A stretch of 64,000 nt of DNA from Azoarcus sp. DD4 (GCF_006496635.1 NZ_CP022958.1:5208001-5272000); one strand, 5' to 3'; positions 38,650-47,080 are shown, counted from the first letter of the stretch. Numbers and translations: made by a program. The notes: generated by a model not told the origin, from the letters alone.

Positions 38650-39729
38650 ATGACCACCCCCCATCGCATCGCAGTCATCGCCGGCGACGGCATCGGCCAG
38701 GAAGTGATGCCGGAAGGCCTGCGCGCCGTGCAGGCGGCCGCCGCGAAATTCGACATCGCGCTGGAATTCACCGCCTTCGACTGGGCCCACTGCGACTACT
38801 ACCTGCAGCACGGCAAGATGATGCCGGACGACTGGTTCGAGCAGCTGAAAGGCTTCGACGCCATCTTCTTCGGCGCGGTCGGCTGGCCCGAACTGGTGCC
38901 GGATCACGTCTCGCTGTGGGGCTCGCTGCTGAAGTTCCGCCGCGACTTCGACCAGTATGTAAACCTGCGCCCGGTGCGGCTGATGCCCGGCGTGCCCTGC
39001 CCGCTGGCCAACAAGAAGGTGGGCGACATCGACTTCTACGTGGTGCGCGAGAACACCGAGGGCGAGTATTCCGCGGTGGGCGGCAAGATGTACGAAGGCA
39101 CCGAGCGCGAGACCGTGCTGCAGGAATCCATCTTCACCCGCAAGGGCGTGGACCGCATCCTCAAGTACGCCTTCGAGCTGGCGCAGAGCCGGCCGAAGAA
39201 GCACCTGACCTCGGCCACCAAGTCCAACGGCATCGCCATCAGCATGCCCTACTGGGACGAGCGGGTTAAGCAGATGGGCGCGGCCTACCCGGATGTGAAG
39301 TGGGACCAGTACCACATCGACATCCTCACCGCGCGCTTCGTGCTCAGCCCGGAACGCTTCGACGTGGTGGTGGCCTCCAACCTGTTCGGCGACATCCTCT
39401 CCGACCTCGGCCCGGCCTGCGCCGGCACCATCGGCATCGCCCCCTCGGCCAACCTCAATCCGGACCGGACCTTCCCCTCGCTGTTCGAGCCGGTGCATGG
39501 TTCCGCGCCGGACATCTATGGCCGCAACATCGCCAACCCGGTGGCGATGATCTGGTCGGGCGCGATGATGCTGGACTTCCTCGGCAACGGCGACGCGCGC
39601 TACACCGCTGCCCACGACGCCATGGTCAAGGCGATCGAGACGGTGTTGGTGGAAGGCCCGCGCACGCCCGACATGGGCGGCACGGCGAACACCACCGAAG
39701 TCGGCAAGGCGGTCGCCGCGGCGATCTGA
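38650..39729 (+). CDS. dmlA: D-malate / tartrate dehydrogenase (decarboxylating)
   Basis: A 359-residue member of the isocitrate/isopropylmalate dehydrogenase family, closest in pattern to DmlA/TtuC: GDGIGQEVMPEGL near the N-terminus, LRPVRLMPG (about residues 112-120), the substrate/cofactor loop VVRENTEGEYS (about 133-143), and NLFGDILSDLGPACAGTIG (about 244-262) with the metal-binding Asp residues, then EPVHGSAPDIYG. It oxidises and decarboxylates D-malate or tartrate with NAD and a divalent metal in the cytoplasm. The length matches E. coli DmlA (361). The divergent LysR gene supports this assignment; D-malate versus tartrate preference is undecided. Confidence 0.88.
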   Translation: MTTPHRIAVIAGDGIGQEVMPEGLRAVQAAAAKFDIALEFTAFDWAHCDYYLQHGKMMPDDWFEQLKGFDAIFFGAVGWPELVPDHVSLWGSLLKFRRDFDQYVNLRPVRLMPGVPCPLANKKVGDIDFYVVRENTEGEYSAVGGKMYEGTERETVLQESIFTRKGVDRILKYAFELAQSRPKKHLTSATKSNGIAISMPYWDERVKQMGAAYPDVKWDQYHIDILTARFVLSPERFDVVVASNLFGDILSDLGPACAGTIGIAPSANLNPDRTFPSLFEPVHGSAPDIYGRNIANPVAMIWSGAMMLDFLGNGDARYTAAHDAMVKAIETVLVEGPRTPDMGGTANTTEVGKAVAAAI

Positions 39730-39796
39730 GCCTGCGCCCGGCGGGCGGCTTCCGCTACACTCGCCGGCGCCCCGCCGCCAGAGGAAACCGCCCGCC

Positions 39797-39829
39797 ATGA
39801 ACCCGCCCCGCCGCAGTAAGCCGGCATGA
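39797..39829 (+). CDS. 10-residue leader peptide overlapping the MFS gene start
   Basis: ATG-initiated mini-frame encoding MNPPRRSKPA. It has AGAGGAA about ten bases upstream, whereas the MFS gene itself has no ribosome site. Its TGA overlaps the MFS ATG (ATGA at 39826-39829). It probably feeds ribosomes onto the transporter gene or acts as a leader; the Pro/Arg-rich peptide could pause translation. Short length means chance occurrence is possible. Confidence 0.4.
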   Translation: MNPPRRSKPA

Positions 39830-41010
39830 CCGGCACCGCCACGCCGCGAGCGCTTGGCGGCTATCTTGCGCTGATGCAGTTCGTGTTCGCGTCGAGCTGG
39901 ACGATCTATGCGATCTACCTGCCCGGCCTGCTGGAAACCGCCGGCATCGGCAAGGCGGCGGTGCCCTGGGTGCTGATCGCCGATCAGGCGCTGTTCGCGG
40001 TGTTCGACCTCGTCTTCGGCGCCGCCGCGGCGCGCGGGCTTGCCGCCTACGGGCGCATCGCGCCGGCGCTGTCGGGCGTGGCGCTGCTGTCCTGCGCGGC
40101 CTTCGTCGCCCTGCCGTGGGGCGCGGCCCATGCCGGTCTGCTGCTCGCGCTCACCGCCCTGTGGGTGGTGAGTTCGGCCGCGCTGCGCGCACCACTGTTC
40201 GCGATGCTGTCGCGCCATGCGACCCAGTCGCAGGTCGGCTGGATCGCCGCCGCGACGACGGTGGGCATGGCCCTGGCAGGCGCCATCGCGCCCTGGCTGG
40301 GCAGCATCCTGAAGAGCGTGACGCCGGCACTGCCCTTCGCGCTCTCCAGCCTGGTGCTGGCGGCGCTGGTGCTCCCACTGGCCTGGGCGGAACGGCTGCG
40401 GCCCGCCACCACCGCGACCGCCGACGCGCCGGCACCAGCCTTCGGCGCACCGCGCTTCTTCGCCCTGCTGCTGTTCGCCGCGCTGGCGGCGCAGCTCCAT
40501 TTCCACCTCGCCGCCGCGCCGCGCTACCTCGCCGACCATCCCGCCGCCGATCTGGTCTGGCTGATGCCGCTGTTCTGGATCGGGGTTGCCGTCGGCTGCG
40601 TGCTCGCCGCGCCGCTACGCCGGGCGCTCGGCCCACGCCGGGCGTGGCTGGCTGGCTGCGCCGTGGCGGCCGCCGCCGCGATGATCCACGCCATGCTGCC
40701 CGGCAGTGCCAGCGCGATGTTCGGCCAGGCCACCGGCGGCATCGGCTGGGGCGTGGCGCTGACGCTGGCCTTCGGCATCGCCGACAGCCTCGGCCGCAGC
40801 CCGGGGCACGGCGGCCAGGATCGTCGCGCGCTGATGGCCGGCGGCCTCTACGCGATGCTTGCCGTCGCCACCCTGACCCGCATCGGCATCAACGCCGCCG
40901 GCCTGCCCCAACAGCCCGACTGGGCGGTGCTGCTGCCGCTGCTGCCGGCGCTGCTGTGGGGCGGCGCCGCCAGTGCGAGCCTCGCCGGACGGGCGCACTC
41001 GCCGCACTGA
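39826..41010 (+). CDS. MFS transporter
   Basis: A 394-residue inner-membrane protein with about twelve hydrophobic helices, in two halves separated by a cytoplasmic loop (about residues 190-210, ATTATADAPAPAF). Short basic loops after helix 2 (AAARGLAAYGRI) and in the second half (PLRRALGPRRAW) fit the MFS pattern. No substrate-specific signature is visible. It lies 96 bases behind the dehydrogenase gene on the same strand, so uptake of the hydroxyacid substrate is one idea, but the family gives no support for it. Start shared with the stop of a 10-codon leader. Confidence 0.8.
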   Translation: MTGTATPRALGGYLALMQFVFASSWTIYAIYLPGLLETAGIGKAAVPWVLIADQALFAVFDLVFGAAAARGLAAYGRIAPALSGVALLSCAAFVALPWGAAHAGLLLALTALWVVSSAALRAPLFAMLSRHATQSQVGWIAAATTVGMALAGAIAPWLGSILKSVTPALPFALSSLVLAALVLPLAWAERLRPATTATADAPAPAFGAPRFFALLLFAALAAQLHFHLAAAPRYLADHPAADLVWLMPLFWIGVAVGCVLAAPLRRALGPRRAWLAGCAVAAAAAMIHAMLPGSASAMFGQATGGIGWGVALTLAFGIADSLGRSPGHGGQDRRALMAGGLYAMLAVATLTRIGINAAGLPQQPDWAVLLPLLPALLWGGAASASLAGRAHSPH

Positions 41011-41011
41011 C

Positions 41012-41239
41012 TCAGCCCCGCCCGCGACCTCCGGCACGCAACGGCACCAGCAGCGCCGACAGGCCGTTGTGGTCGATCTCGTGCATCAGCGCCAGCAGGC
41101 GGCCGAGTTCGCCGCGCGGAAAACCCTCGCGTGCGAACCAGTTGAGGTAGTGGCCCGGCAGATCGGCGAGCAGCCGGCCCTTGTACTTGCCGTAGGGCAT
41201 CTCCATGCGCACCAGCTTTTCGAGGTCGTCGGGGTTCAT
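41012..41239 (-). CDS. DUF3820 family protein
   Basis: A 75-residue protein with the DUF3820 signature: MEMPYGKYKGRLLADLPGHYLNWFAREGFPRGELG-type pattern across residues 12-46, i.e. a Pro-[FY]-Gly-Lys-[FY]-Lys-Gly box, then a Leu-Pro-x-x-Tyr-Leu-x-Trp box. Small cytosolic protein; similar boxes occur in exonuclease-associated putative quorum-sensing-regulated proteins, but no activity is established. Its ATG overlaps the marC stop (ATGA), so it is translated with marC. Full length for the family. Confidence 0.85.
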   Translation of the reverse strand: MNPDDLEKLVRMEMPYGKYKGRLLADLPGHYLNWFAREGFPRGELGRLLALMHEIDHNGLSALLVPLRAGGRGRG

Positions 41240-41850
41240 GCCGCCACCAGCGTGCGCACGCCCACCGCGATGAACTCCACCGCCAGCGCCGCCAGCAACA
41301 GGCCCATCACCCGGGTCATGATGTTGATGCCGGTCTTGCCGGCGAGACGGCTGATCGGCCCGGCCAGGTTCAGCGTCACCCACACGACCGCACCGATTAC
41401 CGCGCCGATCGCCAGCAGCGCCACGACCTCCCACCACTCGCGCGCGCGTTCGGCGTAGATGATGACGGTGCTCACCGTGCCCGGCCCCGCCAGCATCGGG
41501 ATGGTCAGCGGCACCACTGCGATGCTGTTGCGCTCTGCGGCCTCGTCGGCCTCCTCCGGCGTGCTGCGGGCGCCGCCGAGTTCGGCGTTGAACATCTTGA
41601 GCGCGATGCCGAACAGCAGGATGCCGCCGCCCACCTGCAGCGAGGCGATCGAGATGCCGAGGATGCGCAGCAGGATCTCGCCGAACAGCGCCGCGATCGC
41701 GATCACCACCGCGGTGGCGATGGAGGCGGTCTTCACCGTGCGCTTCACCTGGCCCGGGCTCTGGCTGGCGGTGAGGCTGAGGAAGAGCGGAATCGCCCCG
41801 GCCGGGTTGATCAGCGCGAGCAGGGTGACGAAGGCCTTCAGGGTTTCCAT
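41236..41850 (-). CDS. MarC/YchE family (UPF0056) membrane protein
   Basis: A 204-residue inner-membrane protein with six helices. The family pattern is clear: FVTLLALINPAGAIPLFLSLT in helix 1, GEILLRILGISIASLQVGGGILLFGIALKMF (helices 2-3, about 58-88), AVVPLTIPMLAGPGTVSTVI (about 110-129) and a late MTRVMGLLLAALAVEFI. MarC was once linked to multidrug resistance, but that role was withdrawn and the function remains unknown. It is translationally coupled to the DUF3820 gene. The start at 41850 gives METLKAFVT; the upstream frame is antisense to other genes. Confidence 0.92.
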   Translation of the reverse strand: METLKAFVTLLALINPAGAIPLFLSLTASQSPGQVKRTVKTASIATAVVIAIAALFGEILLRILGISIASLQVGGGILLFGIALKMFNAELGGARSTPEEADEAAERNSIAVVPLTIPMLAGPGTVSTVIIYAERAREWWEVVALLAIGAVIGAVVWVTLNLAGPISRLAGKTGINIMTRVMGLLLAALAVEFIAVGVRTLVAA

Positions 41851-42033
41851 GCGAAGGGTTCCGGACCGCAGGACGGCCGGCCCTCCGGCGCGCTCCTGGG
41901 CTGGCGAGCATAGCGCATCGAGGCAGGCGGTCGCAGCCTGCTCATGCGCCAGGATGTGCGCATGAATTGCGAATTGCGCCACTTTGCCGTAGAACTGCGG
42001 CGCATCTCCCGACAGCCGCAGTGCAACATTCCC

Positions 42034-43695
42034 ATGGCCCGCATCCACCCCGAAGGCTGGCGACAACTGCAGGCGAGCGGCGCGCAGCAGCGCGAACTCG
42101 CCACGCTGGCGCGCCTGGCCGAAGGCCTGCCCGACGACTACGCGGTCTATCACGGCCTGCACTGGACGCGCGCCGAAGGCAACCGCACCGTGTTCGGCGA
42201 GATCGGCTTCGCGGTGCTCGGCCCCGGCGGACGGGTGCTGCTGATTGAGCAGCATTCCGGCTTTCTCGACGAGACCCCCGCCGGCCTGCTGCGGCCGGGC
42301 AAGCGCCGCAATCGCGAGGTGGCGGTGGCGCTGGCGCACGATGCCGAGGCGCTGCGCGCCCGCCTGCGGCCGCTGCTCGACGGCGGTGAGCCGCAACTCG
42401 ACACCCTCTTTTACTGCCCCGACTACACGGTGCGCCAGCCCGGCACCGCCGGCCTCGATCCGGCGCGCATCGTGGACGCCGGCCGCCGCAGCGAACTGGT
42501 CGACATCGTGCGCGCACTCGCCGGCCCGGCCGACGACGCGCCGGCGCCGCCCGCGCGGCTGGCGGCGCTGCAGCGCTTCTTCGCCGACCTGCTGGAACTG
42601 GTGCCCGACGTGCAGGCGCTGGCGGGCCAAGCCGACGACCTCACCACCCGACTGTCGGGCGGGCTGGCGGAATGGGCGCGGCGCATCACGGTCACGCCGC
42701 ACCGCTTGCGCATCACCGCCACCGCCGGCAGCGGCAAGACCCAGCTCGCGCTCGCCGCCTTCGTCGATGCGCTCGAGGCCGGGCGGCGGCCGCTCTACGT
42801 CTGCTACAACCGGCCGCTGGCCGACCATATCGCCCGCATCGTGCCGGCCGGCGGCGAGGTCGCCACCTACCACCAGCTGTGCGACCGCAGCCTGCGCGCC
42901 GCCGGACGGCCGCCGGATTTCTCCGCGTCCGACCGCTTCCGCCGCATGGAGACCGACTTCGCCGCGCTGGTGGCAGGCGGCGGTGCCCCCGCTGCCGGCT
43001 TCGACGAATTGATCGTGGACGAGGGCCAGGACTTCTTCGAGAGCTGGCGCGACACCCTGCTCGCGTTGCTCAAGCCGGACGGCCGCGCCTGGTGGCTGGA
43101 AGACCCACTGCAGAACCTCTACGGCCGCGAGCCGGTGGCGCTGCCCGGCTGGGTCGGGCTCACTGCCGACACCAACTACCGTACCCCCGCCGACGTACTC
43201 GCGCTGCTCAACGCCCGGCTGCCGCTGCCGGCACCGGTGCGCGCCGGCAGCCCGCTGACCGACAGCGAGCCCGAGCTGCTCAGCTGGGACGACGAGGCTG
43301 GCGATGCCGGCCTGCTCGACGCCACCCGCCGCGCGATCACCCGCGCCATCGGCCTCGGTTTTCGCCGCGACATGATCGTGCTGCTGACCTTCCGCGGCCG
43401 CGAGCATTCGCGCTTCAGCAACCTCGGCCACCTCGGCCCGCACCGGCTGCGCGCCTTCCACGGCCGCTACGACCTGTTCGGCGAGGCCGAGTACAGCGAG
43501 GGCGACCTGCTGCTCGACTCGGTCTACCGCTTCAAGGGCCAGGCTGCGCCCTGCGTGATCTTCACCGAGATCGACTTCGACACCCTCGACGAACTGACGA
43601 TGCGCAAGCTCTTCGTCGGCGCGACGCGGGCGACGATGAAGCTGATCCTGGTGACGTCGAACCGCGCGGCGGCCCTGCTCGGCCCGCCAGCCTGA
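42034..43695 (+). CDS. SF1 (UvrD-like) helicase with decayed NERD-like N-terminal domain
   Basis: A 553-residue protein. Residues about 30-80 look like a NERD-type nuclease core (VYHGLHWTRAEGNRTVFGEIGFAVLGPGGRVLLIEQHSG), but the usual Asp and Glu-x-Lys catalytic positions are Gly (GEIGF) and Glu-x-His (IEQHS), so cleavage is doubtful. The helicase part has Walker A ATAGSGKTQLALAA (about 229-242), Walker B LIVDEGQDFFESW (about 325-337) and a motif VI-like MRKLFVGATRATMKL near the end. A cytosolic DNA or RNA motor is likely. ATG 42034 was chosen from the expected opening; upstream in-frame ATGs at 41962 (with AGGA) and 41944 remain possible. Divergent from marC. Confidence 0.8.
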   Translation: MARIHPEGWRQLQASGAQQRELATLARLAEGLPDDYAVYHGLHWTRAEGNRTVFGEIGFAVLGPGGRVLLIEQHSGFLDETPAGLLRPGKRRNREVAVALAHDAEALRARLRPLLDGGEPQLDTLFYCPDYTVRQPGTAGLDPARIVDAGRRSELVDIVRALAGPADDAPAPPARLAALQRFFADLLELVPDVQALAGQADDLTTRLSGGLAEWARRITVTPHRLRITATAGSGKTQLALAAFVDALEAGRRPLYVCYNRPLADHIARIVPAGGEVATYHQLCDRSLRAAGRPPDFSASDRFRRMETDFAALVAGGGAPAAGFDELIVDEGQDFFESWRDTLLALLKPDGRAWWLEDPLQNLYGREPVALPGWVGLTADTNYRTPADVLALLNARLPLPAPVRAGSPLTDSEPELLSWDDEAGDAGLLDATRRAITRAIGLGFRRDMIVLLTFRGREHSRFSNLGHLGPHRLRAFHGRYDLFGEAEYSEGDLLLDSVYRFKGQAAPCVIFTEIDFDTLDELTMRKLFVGATRATMKLILVTSNRAAALLGPPA

Positions 43696-43701
43696 ACGCT
43701 G

Positions 43702-44085
43702 TCACGGCTGCTGCCGCCCCAGGTGCATCAGGTAGGCGACCAGCTCCCAGATCTGCTCGGCGCTGAAAGCCTCGCCCCACGGCGGCATCACCTCGGCGCC
43801 TTCGCGGCCCTGGCTGATGGTCTCGAACACCTGCGCCGGCACCAGGTCGTCACGGCCCTTGAAGTCGGGCGCGCGGCCGCCGACGCCCTCGAAGCCATGG
43901 CAGTAGCCGGCGCAGGTCTTGTTGAAGCGCTTGCCGCCGGCGGTGATGCGGGCCGCGTCGGCCAGATCGAAGGGTGCGGCGGCAGCGGCGGTCGCTGCGC
44001 CGGCCGGCTTGGGCGGCGGCGCCACCGCGTGGCAGAGGCCGGCGGCGAACAACAGCGCGGCCGGCAGGATATGAGCGATCTTCAT
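43702..44085 (-). CDS. Periplasmic cytochrome c of the PQQ dehydrogenase operon
   Basis: A 127-residue class I cytochrome c. Signal peptide at residues 1-20 (ending CHA), an Ala/Pro linker, and one haem-binding site CAGYCH (about residues 58-63). The likely sixth ligand is the Met in EVMPPWGEAFS (about 99). This resembles the c550-type acceptors of quinoprotein alcohol dehydrogenases (ExaB/PedF). It should accept electrons from the PQQ dehydrogenase encoded 59 bases upstream and hand them to the oxidase chain. ATG at 44085 has GGAG seven bases upstream. Last gene of the leftward sigma-54-controlled operon. Confidence 0.9.
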   Translation of the reverse strand: MKIAHILPAALLFAAGLCHAVAPPPKPAGAATAAAAAPFDLADAARITAGGKRFNKTCAGYCHGFEGVGGRAPDFKGRDDLVPAQVFETISQGREGAEVMPPWGEAFSAEQIWELVAYLMHLGRQQP

Positions 44086-44144
44086 GATGGAACTCCAGTG
44101 CGCCGCCGCCGCGCCACCTCCCCGCAGCGCGGCGGCGGTCAGGA

Positions 44145-45815
44145 TCAATCGACGGAGAAGGCGATCAGCGCCGCGCCGCCGGGCAGGTCCTTGATCTCGG
44201 GGAAGGCGCCGGCGAGGAAGCCCGGCGCGTGCGAGCCCAGCCCGGTCGGCACGACGATGTACTGGCGGCCGCCGGCGGCGTAGCTCACCGGCCCGCCACG
44301 CAGGCCGGAACCGGCGTTGAAGCGCCACAGCTCCTTGCCGTCGTCGGCGTCGTAGGCGTAGATGTGGCCGTGCAGGTCGCCGGTGAACACCAGCCCGCCG
44401 GCGGTGGTCAGTACGCTGGACAGCGGCGGTATGTCGTAACGCAGGCTCCACTTCACCTTGCCGGTCAGCGGGTCGCGCGCATCGAGCCGGCCGTGCGGCT
44501 TGTCAGCCGGCGGCGGCACCAGCTTGATCTCCTCGATGCCGAGCGACAACGCGGACATCGCCACCAGGTTGGCGGGGTCGTCCTTGCCCGCTACCACCTC
44601 GTTGCACACCTCCATCGCATGCGAGTACCACAGCCCGGTCTCCGGGTTGTAGGCGCCGTGGTTCCAGCTGCGCGCGCCGAGCAGGTTGGGGCAGAACAGC
44701 TTGCGCTTGCCGGCCTCCGGGTAGACCGGGTCGATCAGCTTGCCGCTCTTGGGGTCGATGCCCTTGACCCAATTCACGTTCTGGGCGAACTGCCAGACGT
44801 TGTGCAGGTTGCCGTCGTCCTTGTCCATGACGAAGACGAAGCCGCCCTTGTTGAGGTGCACGATCACGTCCTTGCCGTCCTTCTTCACCATCAGCGCCTC
44901 GTAGGCGGAATCGAAATCCCACGAGTCGTGCGGCACTTCCTGGCGTGCCCACTTCAGCTTGCCGCTCTTGGGGTCGAGCGCGAGCAGGCTGGCGGTGTAC
45001 TTGTTGTCGCCCTTGCGCTCGGCGTTGAAGTAGTCGGGCGCAGCGTTGGAGGTGCCGATGTAGATGGTGTCGCTGCGCGGATCGTAGGTGCCCGGCATCC
45101 AGGCGCTGCCGCCGCCGGCCTTGCGGCTGTCGCCCGGCCAGCTCGCGGGGTCGTCCTTGAGGATGTCGAAGGTCCACACCGGCTTGCCGCTGTCGGCATC
45201 CACCGCGTAGATCTTGCCCATGATCGGCTGGTCGCCGCCGGTGGTGCCGCCGAACAGCACGTTGCCGGCGAGCTGCGGCGGCGCCGAGAACAGCGCGCCG
45301 TACTGGGTCTTGAGGTCGGACAGCTGGGTGGACCACAGTTCCTTGCCGGTCTTCTGGTCGAGTGCGACGAAGCGGCCGTCGAGCGTGCCGAGGTAGACCT
45401 TGCCGCGGCCGACGGTGACGCCGCGGCTCGCGGCCGCGTAGAAGCTCTGCTTGGCGAGCGGGCTGAGCTTGGGCTCGTAGTGCCACAGCGTGGCCCCGGT
45501 CGCGGCATCCACCGCCCACACGTTGTTGTTGGCCGACACGTAGTACAGCACGCCGTCGATGACGATGGGCGTGGCCTGCAGGCCGTGGGTGATGTTGCCC
45601 GGCTGGTGCACCCAGGCCACCTTGAGGCGCTTGACGTTGTCCTTGTTGATGGCGCTGAGCGGGCTGAAGCGCCAGGCGTTGTAGCTGCGGTGGTACTGCG
45701 GCCAGTTGTCCGGGTCTTCGTAGCCGGGGCCGCTCTGGGCCTGGGCGGGGACAGCCTGCAGCAGGGCCGCGGCGAACGTGGCCAGCAGCGCGCTGGCGGT
45801 CGACATCTTGTTCAT
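44145..45815 (-). CDS. Divergent PQQ-dependent alcohol dehydrogenase
   Basis: A 556-residue periplasmic quinoprotein of the methanol/ethanol dehydrogenase family with an eight-bladed propeller (repeated W-docking phrases such as GKELWSTQL, GKPVWTFDI, GKLKWARQE, GKVKWSLRY, GKELWRFNA). Signal peptide 1-26 (AQA). Active-site reading: Asn in GTSN (257) and catalytic Asp in HDSWDFD (300) are present, and the extra Asp at +2 (302) is the signature of lanthanide-using members. The usual metal-binding Glu is Asp (GGD, 195) and the vicinal Cys-Cys is replaced by Ala-Ala (YAAASRG, 126-132). It is shorter than ExaA-type enzymes and lacks a fused haem domain. Electron acceptor is the downstream cytochrome; substrate unknown. 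Confidence 0.9.
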   Translation of the reverse strand: MNKMSTASALLATFAAALLQAVPAQAQSGPGYEDPDNWPQYHRSYNAWRFSPLSAINKDNVKRLKVAWVHQPGNITHGLQATPIVIDGVLYYVSANNNVWAVDAATGATLWHYEPKLSPLAKQSFYAAASRGVTVGRGKVYLGTLDGRFVALDQKTGKELWSTQLSDLKTQYGALFSAPPQLAGNVLFGGTTGGDQPIMGKIYAVDADSGKPVWTFDILKDDPASWPGDSRKAGGGSAWMPGTYDPRSDTIYIGTSNAAPDYFNAERKGDNKYTASLLALDPKSGKLKWARQEVPHDSWDFDSAYEALMVKKDGKDVIVHLNKGGFVFVMDKDDGNLHNVWQFAQNVNWVKGIDPKSGKLIDPVYPEAGKRKLFCPNLLGARSWNHGAYNPETGLWYSHAMEVCNEVVAGKDDPANLVAMSALSLGIEEIKLVPPPADKPHGRLDARDPLTGKVKWSLRYDIPPLSSVLTTAGGLVFTGDLHGHIYAYDADDGKELWRFNAGSGLRGGPVSYAAGGRQYIVVPTGLGSHAPGFLAGAFPEIKDLPGGAALIAFSVD

Positions 45816-45850
45816 GGTGTTTTCCTGATGACGGTTCGGGAGGGCGCGCA

Positions 45851-46738
45851 TCACCACGCGTAGGCGTACTTCAGGTTGAAGCTGTCGGTGGCGCCGTGGT
45901 CCTCGCCGCTGATGCCGCGCGAGTAGCGCAGGGTGAGCGACTGGTTGCCGAAGTAGCTGAACATCACGCCGATGCCGGCGGTGGTCTCGCGGCTGGCGGC
46001 CACCTTCACGCCGGTGGCGCGGTTGGTCCACGAACCCTGGCGCTCGTAGTCGAGCGCGATGAAGGGCTCGATGCTGTCGTTGAGCTTGTAGCCGAGGCGC
46101 TGGTTGGTGTGGAACAGCGTCGCCGGGCGGGCATCGGCCGCATTCGATTCGCCGAAGAACACGAAGCCGGCATCCGCGGTGTAGCTGAAGCGCTCGAACT
46201 GGATGTCCCAGAACAGGCTGGAGAGGTTCTTCCACACGTCGCCGCCGCCGACATCCTTGTTGCCCACCGGGATCTGGAAGAAGGTCTGGAAACCGAGGGT
46301 GGAATTGGGCGTCGGCTTGTACCAGATCGCCGGGCCGGTGAGCGGGTCGCCGAGGCCGCTGTTGGAGCTGTTGGTGGCGTCGTTGCGGATGCCGACCTCG
46401 GGCAGGATCACCTCGTAGGCAAGACCGATGTCCGGCCGCGATTCCGGCGACCAGAAGCGCACGTACTTCGACAGGCCGACGATGGTCTGCGTCTTGGCCG
46501 CCGCGCTGCGCTTGTCGCCGCTACCGTCCCAGGCCTTGCGGCCGTCCTGGAAGGTGGCGTACTGCACGAACACGTTGAAGGGCTTGAAGCCGACCGGCAG
46601 GTCGTACTCGTGCGGGCCGATCACGTCGAGCGTGACCTGGGCCAGTGCCGGCTGCGCCAGCGCCAGCCCGGCACACAGCGCGGCCAGCGGAAGGACGCGC
46701 GGTGCGGCACCACGCGGACGAGGGGTGTTGTTGTGCAT
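45851..46738 (-). CDS. SphA/MetA-pathway-like outer-membrane protein
   Basis: A 295-residue exported protein. Signal peptide 1-33 (ending ALAQ), then a beta-barrel-like sequence of the transporter/phenol MetA-pathway group (pattern PVGFKPFNVFVQYATF, FWSPESRPDIGLAYEVILPEVGI, GPAIWYKPTPNSTLGFQTFFQIPVGNKDVGGG) ending in an aromatic (YAYAW), as outer-membrane barrels do. SphA-like members are induced by and sense or transport phenols and other alcohols. It is the first gene of the PQQ dehydrogenase operon, 35 bases upstream of the dehydrogenase, so substrate entry into the periplasm is the inferred role. ATG 46738 has AGGAGAC seven bases upstream. Confidence 0.8.
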   Translation of the reverse strand: MHNNTPRPRGAAPRVLPLAALCAGLALAQPALAQVTLDVIGPHEYDLPVGFKPFNVFVQYATFQDGRKAWDGSGDKRSAAAKTQTIVGLSKYVRFWSPESRPDIGLAYEVILPEVGIRNDATNSSNSGLGDPLTGPAIWYKPTPNSTLGFQTFFQIPVGNKDVGGGDVWKNLSSLFWDIQFERFSYTADAGFVFFGESNAADARPATLFHTNQRLGYKLNDSIEPFIALDYERQGSWTNRATGVKVAASRETTAGIGVMFSYFGNQSLTLRYSRGISGEDHGATDSFNLKYAYAW

Positions 46739-46835
46739 GGAATGTCTCCTCTTGTCCCTGCATTTGTTTGAGATCGAGGGGGCCGCGCGCCGGTCCGGTC
46801 GGAATCTGCCCGCGGCTCCTCGAGGCAGCTCCATT

Positions 46836-46850
46836 GCACTTTCGGTGCCA
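46836..46850 (-). promoter_or_regulatory. Sigma-54 promoter of the PQQ dehydrogenase operon
   Basis: On the minus strand: TGGCAC-CGAAA-GTGC, matching the sigma-54 consensus TGGCAC-N5-TTGC except for one T to G, with the invariant GG (-24) and GC (-12) correctly spaced. Predicted transcription start is near 46824, giving a leader of about 85 bases. Confidence 0.8.
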
Positions 46851-46928
46851 CCACGGGGCACCGTTCCAAATCAATGACTTATGACTTTCGTCGTGTCGCG
46901 GCCGGCGCGCAGCTGTTGCGCGCGCCCT

Positions 46929-46963
46929 GCGACAGCTGTCGCTCGCGCTGCGACAGTCGCAGC
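46929..46963. promoter_or_regulatory. Pair of perfect palindromes, likely shared AcoR enhancer sites
   Basis: Two perfect inverted repeats sit side by side: GCGACAGCTGTCGC (46929-46942) and GCTGCGACAGTCGCAGC (46947-46963). Both share the core GCGACAG. They lie about 120 bases upstream of the leftward and 145 bases upstream of the rightward sigma-54 start, the usual place for an enhancer-binding protein such as the AcoR-type activator at 54314. Confidence 0.7.
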
Positions 46964-47065
46964 GGCCGCTGCAACGCCCGCCGGCACCGTCCCTCACCCC
47001 CGGGCATATCGCCAAGCTACTGTTCCGAAACATTATTTTCCCGATCCGCGGCATTTCGCCGCACA

Positions 47066-47080
47066 TGGCACCGCTCTTGC
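47066..47080 (+). promoter_or_regulatory. Sigma-54 promoter of the acoAB operon
   Basis: TGGCAC-CGCTC-TTGC, a perfect match to the sigma-54 consensus including GG at -24 and GC at -12. Predicted start near 47092. The acoA ATG at 47174 has GAGGAGGAA eight bases upstream. Confidence 0.9.
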
